DNA from: Actinotalea subterranea
GTDB lineage: Bacteria > Actinomycetota > Actinomycetes > Actinomycetales > Cellulomonadaceae
Assembly (NCBI RefSeq): GCF_008364845.1
Contig: NZ_VTTP01000008.1
Coordinates: forward strand, 89,176 to 153,175
Length of the DNA stretch: 64,000 nucleotides
Direction: 5' to 3'
A program made the translations under genes and the position numbers. This document shows, one piece after another, positions 7,644-15,750 of this stretch (position 1 is the stretch's first letter; every line of letters starts with the position of its first letter). The notes beneath the pieces were generated by a model. That model made no database searches. It was not told the DNA's origin and was given only the letters and a program-made list of their open reading frames with translations.

Positions 7644-7649
7644 TAGCGT
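7644..7649 (+). promoter_or_regulatory. -10 element of the nSTAND gene
   Basis: TAGCGT at 7644-7649 matches the -10 hexamers at 11638 and 12776. A GGAAC stands 18 bases before the CGT, so an ECF-type reading is also possible. A weak GGTCCGGCG lies about 42 bp upstream, where the other promoters carry their box. Transcription would start near 7655, which rules out the GTG at 7650 as a start codon. Confidence 0.35.
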
Positions 7650-7687
7650 GTGCCTGCTACGCCGCCTCCCCCCGGAAGCAGGAGCTC

Positions 7688-7720
7688 ATGGACCCCCGCC
7701 GTGCTGCCCGAGCCCACTGA
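7688..7720 (+). CDS. ten-codon leader ORF upstream of the nSTAND gene
   Basis: AGGAG at 7680-7684 is three bases from an ATG that encodes only MDPRRAARAH before TGA 7718-7720. It overlaps the first codons of the large gene in another frame. It could be a translational leader peptide. Alternatively it is the true start separated from the main frame by an indel or sequencing error. Confidence 0.3.
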   Translation: MDPRRAARAH

Positions 7721-10700
7721 GGAGCCGCTCCTCGACGCGGTCACCGACCGCGCGGGCCTGGCCCGAGCGCTCACGACGCTGCGCGAGCGGCGTGGCCTGA
7801 GCGTCCGCGACGTCGCGCGCCTCTCGGGGCTGCCCCTGGGCACGGTCGGTGGGTACCTGTCCGGCCGTCACCTGCCGCAGCCCGCCACGATCGACCAGTT
7901 CGAGCGCATGCTCACGGCGCTGGGCGTGCCCGACGGCGCTCGCGCACCCTGGGTGGACGCCGTCACGCGCCTGCGCCGGGCGCCGGGACCGCGACCGGCC
8001 GCGGCGACCGCGCCCTACCGCGGGCTCGCGTCGTACGACGTCGACGACGCGCAGCTCTTCGTGGGGCGCGAGGCGGCCATCCGGGCGCTGGTCGAGCGGG
8101 TGACGGGTCGCCCGGCGACGCCCGTGGTCGTCCTCGCGCCGTCGGGGGCCGGCAAGTCGTCGCTCCTGCGCGCGGGTCTCGTGGCCCACCTGCGCGGGCA
8201 GGGGCATCTCGCGGCCGTCGTGACGCCCGGCGACGACGCGCTGCGCACGGTCGACGGCGCGGTCGCGGCGCTGGACCTCGAGGTGGACCTCGAGCCCGAC
8301 CTCGCGGGCGCGGCGGTGCGCGTGCTCGTCGTGGACCAGTTCGAGGAGGCGCTGCTGGCTGACGGCGACGGCGGCGACCGCGACCCGGGCGTCGTCGGCG
8401 CGGAACCCGGTGAGGGGCGTGGTCGCAGGCGTGCCCTCGTGGACCGGCTGGGCGAGGTCCACGCGTCGGGGACCACGGTGGTCCTGGGTGTGCGCGCCGA
8501 CGCCTTCGAGCGTGCGCTCGAGCTCGAGGACGTGGCGCCGTGGCTCGCCCGCCCGGTGCTCGTGGGCCCGCTCTCGGTCGAGGACCTGCGTCGGATCGTC
8601 CGCGAGCCGGCCCGTCACGCGGGCCTGGAGGTCGACGACGCGCTCGTGGACGTGCTGGTCACCGAGGCGACCGCGGCGTCCGCCGGTGGCCGCGCGCCCG
8701 AGCCCGGGACGCCCCTGGACCCGGGGGTGCTGCCGCTGGTGTCGCACGCGCTCTACGCGACGTGGTCGGCGTCGACGGGCCGGCGGCTCACCCTGCCGCA
8801 GTACCGGGCCGTCGGTGGCCTGGCGGGTGCGATCGCGCAGACCGCGGAGGCCGTGGTCGAGGGGATGCCCGACGAGCGCCTCGCCGTCGTGCGCCGGGTG
8901 CTGCTCGCGCTGGTCCACGTGCGGGACAACCACGTCACCGCGCGGTCGGTGGACGTCGCCGACCTCGCGGGGCCCGACGAGGCGGGCATCGTGGCGGCGC
9001 TCGTCGACGCCCGGCTGCTCACCACGGACCACGGGCAGGTGCGGCTCGCGCACGAGGCGCTCCTGCGGGCGTGGCCCCGCCTGGCGACCTGGATCGAGAA
9101 CGACCGCGACGCGTTGCGCGTGCACACCCGGCTCGCCGAGGCCGCCCGCCACTGGGCGGAGGCCGGTCACGACGCCGACCTGCTGTTCCGCGGCGTGCAC
9201 CTGGAGGCGGCGCTCGCACCTGCCGCCCAGGGGCGCGCGCTCACGGCCGGTGAGCGGGCGTTCCTCGGGGCGAGCACCGCGGAGCAGGACCGGCGGACGA
9301 CGGCGCAGCGCCGCTCGGTGCGACGCCTCCGGGCGCTCTCGGCGGGTCTTGCGGTGCTGAGCGTGGCGACAGGTGTGCTGGCGGGCGCGGCCGTCGCGCA
9401 GGGCCAGGCCAACGCGCGCGACCGTGACCTGGCGGTCTCCCGGCAGCTCGCGGTGACGGCGCAGTCGCTGACGACGACGGACCCGGGGCTCGCGGCGCAG
9501 GTCGCCGCGGCGGCCCATGCGACCGCGGACACCGTCGAGGCGCGCTCGGCCCTGCTGTCCTCGACGGGCGTCGCGGCGGCGTCGCGCCTCGGCACGGCGG
9601 GCGGCCTCGTCAACGGGGTGGCGGTCAGCCCGGACGGGGAGCTGCTCGCGGTGGCGACGGACCGGTCGGCGGTCGAGCTCTGGTCGCTCGGTGACGCCCC
9701 GGCCCTGACGGCCGAGCTCCCGGTCGCTGACACGGCCCTCTACGCGGTGGCCTTCGCGCCCGACGGCCGGACGCTGCTCGCTGCGGGCGACGGCGGCCTG
9801 CTGCGCGCGTGGTCGCTCGCGGGTGGGGCGCCGGTCGAGCTGGCCGTCGGCGGTGCGGGTGCCGGGGGGACGCTGTACGACGTCGCGGTCAGCGGGGACG
9901 GCGACCTCGTGGCGGCGGCGGTCTCGGACGGGACCGTCGCGCTCTGGTCGCTGTCGCGTGGTGCGCTCGCGTGGCTCGGGACGGTGCCGGCGTCGGTCGA
10001 GGGGACCGCCCAGGCGGTCGCGCTGGACCCCAAGGGGAGCGTGCTCGCGGTCGCCGGCTCCGCGGGGAGCCTCGCGCTGTGGGACGTGGCCGACCCGCTC
10101 GCGCCGACGCCCCTGGACGCGCCCGTCGAGCTCGGTGGCGTGCAGGTCAACGCCCTGGCGTGGGCGCCGGGCGGCGACACGGTCGCGGCGGGCACGACCG
10201 CCGGCGTCGTGCACCTCGTGGACGTCACCGACCCGGCCCTCCCGACGCCGGGGCCCGAGCTGACGGGGCCGGCGTCGTGGGTCAACGACCTCGCGTTCAG
10301 CCCGGACGGGACGAGGCTCGCCGGTGCGGGCTCGGACCAGAAGCTGTGGGTGTGGGACGTGGCCACGGGCGCCTCCGCCGGCGCGCTGCCCACGCCGACG
10401 ACTCTGCTCGCGAGCCGCTGGTCACCGGACGGCGGCCTGCTCTACACCTCGGGTGCGGACGGCGTGCTGCGGGAGTGGCCGTACCCGGGGAGCGTCCTGG
10501 CGGGCTTCGCGTCGATCCCCGGCCAGGGGGCGTTCGGCCCGGGGGAGGGCGCCGGCGGCGTGGTCGTGACCAGCACGACGGACGGCCTGCGGCTGTGGGA
10601 CACGACCGACCCCGCGCGTGCCCGGGAGGTGGGCCGGGCGCCCGCGCCTGAGGGCGCGCGCCTGGACGGCGCCGTCGACGTCTCGGAGAGCCTGCGCCTC

Positions 10701-11549
10701 GCGGTCGCGGGCGACACGACGGGGGGCATCCACGTCTGGGACGTGGCCGACCCGTCGGCGCCGGAGCTGCTCGGCTCGGTGCGGGCGCACACCGACTGGG
10801 TCAACACGGTGGCGTTCGACGCCTCGGGGACGCTCCTCGCGGCGTCGTCCGACGACGGGTCGCTCACGCTGTGGGACCTGTCCTCCGGCGTGCCGGACGA
10901 GCCCGCGGGGCGGCTCGACGACCTCGGCGGCGCCGTCTACGTGGTCGCGTTCTCGCCGGCGTCCACGACCCTCGTGGCGTCGGTGCTCACGGGGTCGGTC
11001 CGGCTCGTGGACGTGAGCGACCCGACGCGGCCGACGCCGGTCGGCGCACCCCTGACCGGGCCCGAGGGGTACGTGTACTCCGCGGCCATCAGCCCTGACG
11101 GGCGCACGGTCGCGGCGACCGGGAACGACGGGACCCTGTGGCTGTGGGACGTCGCGGGTGGCGGGTCGCCGACGCCGCTCGGGGCGCCGCTGCGCTGGGG
11201 CGAGGGGTACGGCACCAACACGGCGTTCTCGCCGGACGGCACGCAGGTCGCGGTCGGCCGCACCGACGGGACCGTGCGGGTGTGGGACGTCACGGACCCG
11301 GCGCACCCCACCCGCTGGGCGACGCTCACGGGTGCGGGCGGCACCGTCTACGGAGTCGAGTTCTCGCCCGACGGCGCCCACCTGACGGGTGCGGGCGCCG
11401 ACCGCACGGTCCGCATCTGGGACGTGACGCTCGACGGCGCGCTCGAGCGCGCGTGCGCCGTGGCCGGGCGTGGGATCGCGATGACCGACGCGGAGTGGGT
11501 GCGGCTCGCCGGGGACCTGCGCCGGCCGGCCACCTGCGCGGCGGGCTGA
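7701..11549 (+). CDS. HTH - nSTAND1-type NTPase - transmembrane - WD40 repeat protein
   Basis: A 1282-residue protein. Residues about 12-65 form a Cro/XRE-like HTH (LRERRGLSVRDVARLSGLPL). Walker A is APSGAGKSS near 145 and Walker B is VLVVDQFEEAL near 208, the nSTAND1 form. One hydrophobic helix (about 541-567) is followed by a short coiled stretch and then about 14 WD40 repeats with repeated SPDG and LWDV/VWDV motifs from about 634 to the end. STAND NTPases are ATP-driven switches that oligomerise on ligand sensing. This architecture is common in actinobacteria, and its role is mostly unknown (signalling or defence). GTG 7701 is chosen; GTG 7650 would lie before the predicted transcript start. 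Confidence 0.8.
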   Translation: MLPEPTEEPLLDAVTDRAGLARALTTLRERRGLSVRDVARLSGLPLGTVGGYLSGRHLPQPATIDQFERMLTALGVPDGARAPWVDAVTRLRRAPGPRPAAATAPYRGLASYDVDDAQLFVGREAAIRALVERVTGRPATPVVVLAPSGAGKSSLLRAGLVAHLRGQGHLAAVVTPGDDALRTVDGAVAALDLEVDLEPDLAGAAVRVLVVDQFEEALLADGDGGDRDPGVVGAEPGEGRGRRRALVDRLGEVHASGTTVVLGVRADAFERALELEDVAPWLARPVLVGPLSVEDLRRIVREPARHAGLEVDDALVDVLVTEATAASAGGRAPEPGTPLDPGVLPLVSHALYATWSASTGRRLTLPQYRAVGGLAGAIAQTAEAVVEGMPDERLAVVRRVLLALVHVRDNHVTARSVDVADLAGPDEAGIVAALVDARLLTTDHGQVRLAHEALLRAWPRLATWIENDRDALRVHTRLAEAARHWAEAGHDADLLFRGVHLEAALAPAAQGRALTAGERAFLGASTAEQDRRTTAQRRSVRRLRALSAGLAVLSVATGVLAGAAVAQGQANARDRDLAVSRQLAVTAQSLTTTDPGLAAQVAAAAHATADTVEARSALLSSTGVAAASRLGTAGGLVNGVAVSPDGELLAVATDRSAVELWSLGDAPALTAELPVADTALYAVAFAPDGRTLLAAGDGGLLRAWSLAGGAPVELAVGGAGAGGTLYDVAVSGDGDLVAAAVSDGTVALWSLSRGALAWLGTVPASVEGTAQAVALDPKGSVLAVAGSAGSLALWDVADPLAPTPLDAPVELGGVQVNALAWAPGGDTVAAGTTAGVVHLVDVTDPALPTPGPELTGPASWVNDLAFSPDGTRLAGAGSDQKLWVWDVATGASAGALPTPTTLLASRWSPDGGLLYTSGADGVLREWPYPGSVLAGFASIPGQGAFGPGEGAGGVVVTSTTDGLRLWDTTDPARAREVGRAPAPEGARLDGAVDVSESLRLAVAGDTTGGIHVWDVADPSAPELLGSVRAHTDWVNTVAFDASGTLLAASSDDGSLTLWDLSSGVPDEPAGRLDDLGGAVYVVAFSPASTTLVASVLTGSVRLVDVSDPTRPTPVGAPLTGPEGYVYSAAISPDGRTVAATGNDGTLWLWDVAGGGSPTPLGAPLRWGEGYGTNTAFSPDGTQVAVGRTDGTVRVWDVTDPAHPTRWATLTGAGGTVYGVEFSPDGAHLTGAGADRTVRIWDVTLDGALERACAVAGRGIAMTDAEWVRLAGDLRRPATCAAG

Positions 11550-11582
11550 CACCGCTCCGGGTGGGGTGCGGGCGCCCGCGCA

Positions 11583-11643
11583 GGATGTCCGAACGCCCCC
11601 GAACGCCGTCGGGCGCCTGGCCGTGGCCGTCCGTGCCTAGCGT
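11583..11643 (+). promoter_or_regulatory. promoter with GGATGTCCGAACG box, upstream of the 11730 lipoprotein
   Basis: GGATGTCCGAACG lies at 11583-11595 with a second CCGAACG ten bases on. TAGCGT is at 11638-11643, 42 bp after the box. Arrangement and spacing match the promoter at 2092-2154. Confidence 0.5.
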
Positions 11644-11645
11644 GC

Positions 11646-11705
11646 TCGTGGCAGCGGTCCGCGGTGGCGACCGGAGCGAGGGTCCTGTGGCCTGAGCTGC
11701 CACGA
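11646..11705 (+). promoter_or_regulatory. long-loop inverted repeat in the 11730 leader
   Basis: TCGTGGCAGC (11646-11655) is repeated exactly as GCTGCCACGA (11696-11705). The two 10-base arms enclose 40 bases and begin at about the predicted transcription start. The ribosome site GGAGGGG follows 16 bases later. As in the 2291 leader, a perfect stem lies between promoter and start codon. Confidence 0.4.
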
Positions 11706-11729
11706 CCAGGTCGAGCTCGCGGAGGGGAC

Positions 11730-12617
11730 ATGCCGGTGGCGACGACTGCTGTGCTCAGGTGGCAGCGCCGGACGGCGACCGTCGTGGTCGCCGGGGTGGT
11801 GCTCGGCCTCGCCGGCTGTGCGGGCGGTGGCGCGAGGGCCGAGGGGTCCGTGGAGCTCGACCCGTCGCCGACGCCGACCGTCGAGCTGACCCCGGTGCTG
11901 TCCGACACGGGCTACGTCGTCACCGGCGCCGACGGCGGCCCGGCCTACGAGCTCCGGCTCCGCGTGTACGGCGAGCCCGCGTACGACATGGAGACGGGCG
12001 AGCTGTCGCTCGTGGTCGACGACGAGGACAACGGCGTCCAGCCCACCCAGATCTCACCGGCCGACGTCGGCTGCGGGTACCAGGAGTCGCGTGACCTCGC
12101 GGTGCCCGTCGAGTTCTCGTTCCGGAACCTGGGCGACGCCGACTTCACGTCGCAGGAGTCGTTCGTCGCCGCCGTCCTCGACCTGACGACGGGCTTCGAC
12201 GACCCCTGGTACTACTACACGTCGAGCTTCACCTACATCGACGTCGCGTCGTCGGTGTGCGACGCCGTCGGGGTCGACTCGGACGGTGCGACCGTGGGCA
12301 GCGTGGCCATGACGCTGAGCGGCGAGGGCTACCGGCCCGACGGGCGCGGCAAGTCCGTGTACGTCCTCATCTTCCCCGACGCCAAGAAGCTGGACCCGGC
12401 GAGGCTCGACGAGTACCTGGGTTCCCTCGCGTGGGAGATCGACGCGATCCGCCCCGTGACCGGCTCGTCGTACACGTTCGAGTTCACGAGCGTCGAGGAC
12501 AGCCGCGTGTTCGGGAGCGCGTGCGAGATGATGTTCGCGCCGCTCTCACTGACGAGCGACAACCCGCACTGGTCCACGCTGGCCGAGGCGGGCTGCGACG
12601 CCCGGACCTTCCACTGA
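11730..12617 (+). CDS. secreted lipoprotein of unknown function
   Basis: A 295-residue protein starting at ATG 11730 behind GGAGGGGAC. It has a basic N-terminus, a hydrophobic core and lipobox LAGC, then a Ser/Thr/Pro tether. The mature part has several Trp/Tyr-rich beta segments (DPWYYYTSSFTYIDV, YVLIFPDAKKLDP) and four or so cysteines that could form disulfides outside the membrane. I do not recognise the family. The neighbouring STAND-WD40 gene and the shared promoter type link it to the 2291 lipoprotein and the 12845 operon. Confidence 0.65.
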   Translation: MPVATTAVLRWQRRTATVVVAGVVLGLAGCAGGGARAEGSVELDPSPTPTVELTPVLSDTGYVVTGADGGPAYELRLRVYGEPAYDMETGELSLVVDDEDNGVQPTQISPADVGCGYQESRDLAVPVEFSFRNLGDADFTSQESFVAAVLDLTTGFDDPWYYYTSSFTYIDVASSVCDAVGVDSDGATVGSVAMTLSGEGYRPDGRGKSVYVLIFPDAKKLDPARLDEYLGSLAWEIDAIRPVTGSSYTFEFTSVEDSRVFGSACEMMFAPLSLTSDNPHWSTLAEAGCDARTFH

Positions 12618-12719
12618 GGCGCACCGGGCCGGGCGTGGGCACGGGGCCGGGCGGCGTGTGCACCGAGCCGGGCGGCGTGTGCGCCGACCCGCACCCGGGA
12701 GGCAGCCCGTGTGCGGGAG

Positions 12720-12781
12720 CGTTCGGACATCTCGCGCGCACCCGAAGGGGCCGGACGCGGCGCCCCACGCGCGGCTAGCGT
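12720..12781 (+). promoter_or_regulatory. promoter with inverted CGTTCGGACATCTC box, upstream of the 12845 operon
   Basis: CGTTCGGACATCTC at 12720-12733 is the exact reverse complement of the 2092 box. TAGCGT stands at 12776-12781, again 42 bp away. The same spacing in the opposite orientation suggests a symmetric (dimeric) binding protein. Confidence 0.5.
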
Positions 12782-12844
12782 CGCGCCGACCCCTTCCCCA
12801 GTCCGACGGGTCGTCCCCCACCCAGCCTCCCCGAGGAGACCCAC

Positions 12845-12973
12845 ATGCTGCTCGCACAGATCACCGAGCTTCACACCGCCGGAGTCAGCATCCCCCTGTG
12901 GGGCCTGCCGATCCTGGTCGTCGCGCTCATCGCCGCGAAGGTGTACCAGAACAACCGCGACAAGAACCGCTGA
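12845..12973 (+). CDS. 42-residue single-pass membrane peptide
   Basis: ATG 12845 follows CGAGGAGACCCAC. The peptide has a short polar start, one membrane helix (LPILVVALIAAKVY) and a basic tail, YQNNRDKNR. Its stop overlaps the next start codon (TGATG at 12971-12975), so the two are probably translated together. Its function is unknown. It may help anchor or regulate the next membrane protein. Confidence 0.6.
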   Translation: MLLAQITELHTAGVSIPLWGLPILVVALIAAKVYQNNRDKNR

Positions 12974-13500
12974 TGGGCGGCGGCTCCGCCTCGATCAGCC
13001 CGGTGGTCGGCGGGCTCATCTTCGTCGCGGTCGTCGTCGCGATCATCCTCGTCCAGAAGGCCATGGCTGCTGCGACGGCGAAGGCCACCCAGGGCGTCAT
13101 GCGCGGCACCCACAAGCGCGGCCAGGCCGCGGCACGGGCCCCGGTGACGTTCACGGTGCCCCGGCCGGCGGGCGAGGTGCTCGACCAGGTCGTCACGACC
13201 GTCAACGCGTACCCGGCGCCGCCCGCGCTCGTCGGCGGCCTCTACCTGAAGTCGCGCGTCGCGGACGCCGTGGTGTTCGGGTTCGGCAGCAAGCTGGCCG
13301 ACTCGTTCGTGTTCCGGGTGGCCGTGACGGGCACGGAGCCGGGGTCGACGCGCGGGACCGCGAAGGTGCTGACGTGGACGGAGACGAACGGCCTCGTCGA
13401 CGCCGTCGAGCACATCGAGAAGCTCCAGGGCCGGATCGCCGCGGCCGTGACCGAGCTCGGTGGGCGGGTCGTGGACTCGCCGGGGGCGCCGGTCGTGTAG
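12973..13500 (+). CDS. membrane-anchored protein of unknown function, coupled to the 42-residue peptide
   Basis: A 175-residue protein with one N-terminal membrane helix (GGLIFVAVVVAIILVQKAMA), a basic Ala-rich segment, and a soluble domain from about residue 60. The soluble domain (VTFTVPRPAGEVLDQVVTTV, later KVLTWTETNGLVDAVEHIEKL) resembles START/SRPBCC-like polyketide-cyclase folds in its strand-helix order. This is a weak impression only. The ATG overlaps the upstream stop. Confidence 0.6.
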   Translation: MGGGSASISPVVGGLIFVAVVVAIILVQKAMAAATAKATQGVMRGTHKRGQAAARAPVTFTVPRPAGEVLDQVVTTVNAYPAPPALVGGLYLKSRVADAVVFGFGSKLADSFVFRVAVTGTEPGSTRGTAKVLTWTETNGLVDAVEHIEKLQGRIAAAVTELGGRVVDSPGAPVV

Positions 13501-13678
13501 CCGGCGGCGGGGCGCCGCCGGGCCGTCGGTGCCACGCCTGGAGGGTGTGGCAGCGGCGGTGGTGCGTGGGGTCGCCGGTGGGCGTGTCGTGGGGCGCAGG
13601 GGGTCTCACGACGCCCGGGCGCGTCGTCGCGTCACTGGTGCGCGGGCGGCGTCGTGCGTTCGGCGGGAGGATGATCGG

Positions 13679-14314
13679 ATGCCCCTGACGCCCGCTGATC
13701 GGAGCCCGATGCCTGCCACGCCCACCGTCGACTTCTGGTTCGACCCCGCCTGCCCGTGGGCGTGGATGACGTCCCGGTGGATGACCGAGGTGGCGCAGCA
13801 CCGCGACGTCGAGGTCCGCTGGCACGTGATGAGCCTGTCGGTGCTCAACGAGGGCCGTGACCTCGACGAGGAGTACCAGCAGCTCATGGACGACTCGTGG
13901 GCGGCCGTCCGCGTGGTGATCGCCGCGGCCCGCGACCATGGCGAGAAGGTCCTCGAGCCGCTGTACACGGCCCTGGGCACGCGCAGGCACCCCGGTGGTC
14001 GCCGCGACACCGACGCGATCATCGCCGAGTCCCTCGCCGAGGTGGGCCTGCCGGCCGAGCTCGCCGCGGTCGGGCAGACCGACGAGGTCGACGACCTGCT
14101 GCGCGCCTCCCATGCCGGGGCCATCGACCTCGTGGGCAACGACGTCGGCACGCCCGTCGTCGCGATCGACGGCGTCGGGTACTTCGGCCCTGTGGTGACA
14201 CCCGCACCGACCGGCCAAGCCGCGCTGGACCTGTTCGACGGGCTCGTGCTCATGACGCGCGTGCCGGGGTTCTACGAGCTCAAGCGGTCGCGGGAGGACG
14301 GGCCGGCGTTCTGA
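13679..14314 (+). CDS. DsbA-family mycothiol-dependent nitroreductase-like protein
   Basis: A 211-residue thioredoxin-fold protein. DFWFDPACPWAWMTSRW carries a CPW motif at the start of the first helix, as in the actinobacterial Rv2466c group, which reduces nitro compounds with mycothiol. A cis-Pro-like GTPVVAIDG motif near residue 160 and a GPVVTPAP segment also fit. ATG 13679 has GGGAGG about ten bases upstream; an in-frame ATG at 13709 is an alternative. Confidence 0.8.
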   Translation: MPLTPADRSPMPATPTVDFWFDPACPWAWMTSRWMTEVAQHRDVEVRWHVMSLSVLNEGRDLDEEYQQLMDDSWAAVRVVIAAARDHGEKVLEPLYTALGTRRHPGGRRDTDAIIAESLAEVGLPAELAAVGQTDEVDDLLRASHAGAIDLVGNDVGTPVVAIDGVGYFGPVVTPAPTGQAALDLFDGLVLMTRVPGFYELKRSREDGPAF

Positions 14315-14398
14315 GCCCCGCGTCGTGATCCCGCGGCGAGCACGAGACCCGCTGACCCGTCCGCCGGCGGCCATGACCAAGCTCCCCGGTCAGTCGGC

Positions 14399-15001
14399 CT
14401 AGGTCAGCCGTTCGGCGATGTCGAGCAGCAGGTGGATGAGGACGTCCGGGCGGTTGGTGATGCCGAAGAACCCATGGGGGAGTCCAGGCTCAAGCGTCTC
14501 GACGTACCCGAGCACCGCAACAGAGGGGCGGGTGGTGGCGAGCTGCGATGCCAGCGTGAGCCCGGCGACGGCATCGTCCCCGCGGGCCAGATCGGTGATC
14601 ACGACCGTGGGATCCTCGCGGTCCACCAGCTCGAGGGCTTCCACCGTGCTCGTCGCGACGACTACGGCGACGCCGAGATCGCGTAGGTAGGAGCGCTCCG
14701 TGCGGTTGTTCTCCGGGTGGTCGTCAACCCAGAGCACCCGCAGTCGGACGAGCCGGTCGTGGTTGCGCTCGACCCGCCGCTCGACCGCCCGCACCGCACG
14801 GCCGCTCACCGGCGCGGACGGCTGGGCCGCCCGCAGAGGTTCGGCGGAGACCTCGAGGATCCCGCTGACGCCGATCTTCGTCGCACGCTCCAGCAGGCTG
14901 CGTAGCGGATGCCGGAGGATCACGGCCGCCGTGGTGACGACCGTGAGGGTCAGGAGCGGCACCGCCTGCTCGATCAGGGCGACACAGAGTTCGCTGCTCA
15001 C
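14399..15001 (-). CDS. membrane-anchored receiver-like (pseudo-receiver) protein
   Basis: A 200-residue protein starting at GTG 15001, which overlaps the stop of the preceding gene (GTGA). One membrane helix (VPLLTLTVVTTAAVILRHP) is followed by a charged linker with RxxER heptads and a C-terminal CheY-like domain. RVLWVDDHPENN supplies the acidic pair, and VVITDLARGDD carries the candidate phospho-acceptor Asp. The usual Ser/Thr (here VLGYVE) and the Lys near the C-terminus are not evident, so it may signal without classical phosphotransfer. No kinase is adjacent. It is the last gene of a coupled three-gene operon. Confidence 0.6.
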   Translation of the reverse strand: MSSELCVALIEQAVPLLTLTVVTTAAVILRHPLRSLLERATKIGVSGILEVSAEPLRAAQPSAPVSGRAVRAVERRVERNHDRLVRLRVLWVDDHPENNRTERSYLRDLGVAVVVATSTVEALELVDREDPTVVITDLARGDDAVAGLTLASQLATTRPSVAVLGYVETLEPGLPHGFFGITNRPDVLIHLLLDIAERLT

Positions 15002-15750
15002 GAGGCGTCGAGCCTCTCGACCAGCCGAAGGGCTGCGTTGACCTGCGGGTACTCGTCGGGGGTGCTTCCCGCGGCCCAGCTCGCGGGTGAGCGGCGCAGC
15101 GCGTGGAGCGCGAGCAGGATCTCCGGGTCGGTGCCGGCAACAGGCCCCAACCCCGTCGCCCAACGCCGCGCGTCGACGCGGGCCACATCGAGCGCGTCCT
15201 CGATCGAGCCGAGGAACGCACCGACCACGGCCGGGGCCGACGGCTCGCTGACGTAGCCGATCTCGACGCCGTTCCCGCCGCGCACGATCGCCGCCAGCAG
15301 CCGCAGGTCGATCCGGTAGGGCGCGAGGCCCGCGCGGGAGTAGGCGACGTCGGCGGCGTCGTCCGGACCGAGCCCGCGCTTCACATCCCCGATCGCGAGC
15401 TGGAGAAGGTCAGCCGGGTACCCGGTGAGCTCGGCCCACTCGGGAAACCGCGTCTCGGTGAGCGCCCGATGGTTCTGGACGGCGAGCGCGAGCGGCCAGC
15501 CCGGGTGTCTCGCATGTGCGAGCCAACGGGCTGCCCGGACGGCGAACTCCTGGGCGGCGGTCTGGTCCACGAGGGCGAGCAGACCCATGCCACGAAGTGC
15601 ATGCGTCGCCACGAAGTCCGCGGCCTCGCCCGTCTGCGGCTCGACTGAGGCCATTGCCGCGTCCGCGGCACCGACCATCACCTCGGCAGCAGGACCGATC
15701 ATCTCGGCGCGCAGCCCAAGTGCCTCGATGACGTCGGCCAGGACAGCCAT
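14998..15750 (-). CDS. helical protein of unknown function, middle gene of the operon
   Basis: A 250-residue protein starting at ATG 15750 inside the stop of the upstream gene (TGATG). It is mostly alpha-helical and Ala/Leu-rich. A few conserved-looking polar patches stand out (ALRGMGLLALVDQTAAQ, GWPLALAVQNHRALTETRF, GDVKRGLG). No membrane segment, signal peptide or nucleotide-binding loop is visible. I do not recognise a family. Tight coupling on both sides suggests a fixed complex or pathway with its neighbours. Confidence 0.6.
   Translation of the reverse strand: MAVLADVIEALGLRAEMIGPAAEVMVGAADAAMASVEPQTGEAADFVATHALRGMGLLALVDQTAAQEFAVRAARWLAHARHPGWPLALAVQNHRALTETRFPEWAELTGYPADLLQLAIGDVKRGLGPDDAADVAYSRAGLAPYRIDLRLLAAIVRGGNGVEIGYVSEPSAPAVVGAFLGSIEDALDVARVDARRWATGLGPVAGTDPEILLALHALRRSPASWAAGSTPDEYPQVNAALRLVERLDAS

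Noticed and set aside
7650..7700. GTG 7650 as start of the nSTAND gene
   Set aside because: It lies directly after the TAGCGT -10, before the likely transcription start, and the added residues are Pro/Ser-rich filler.
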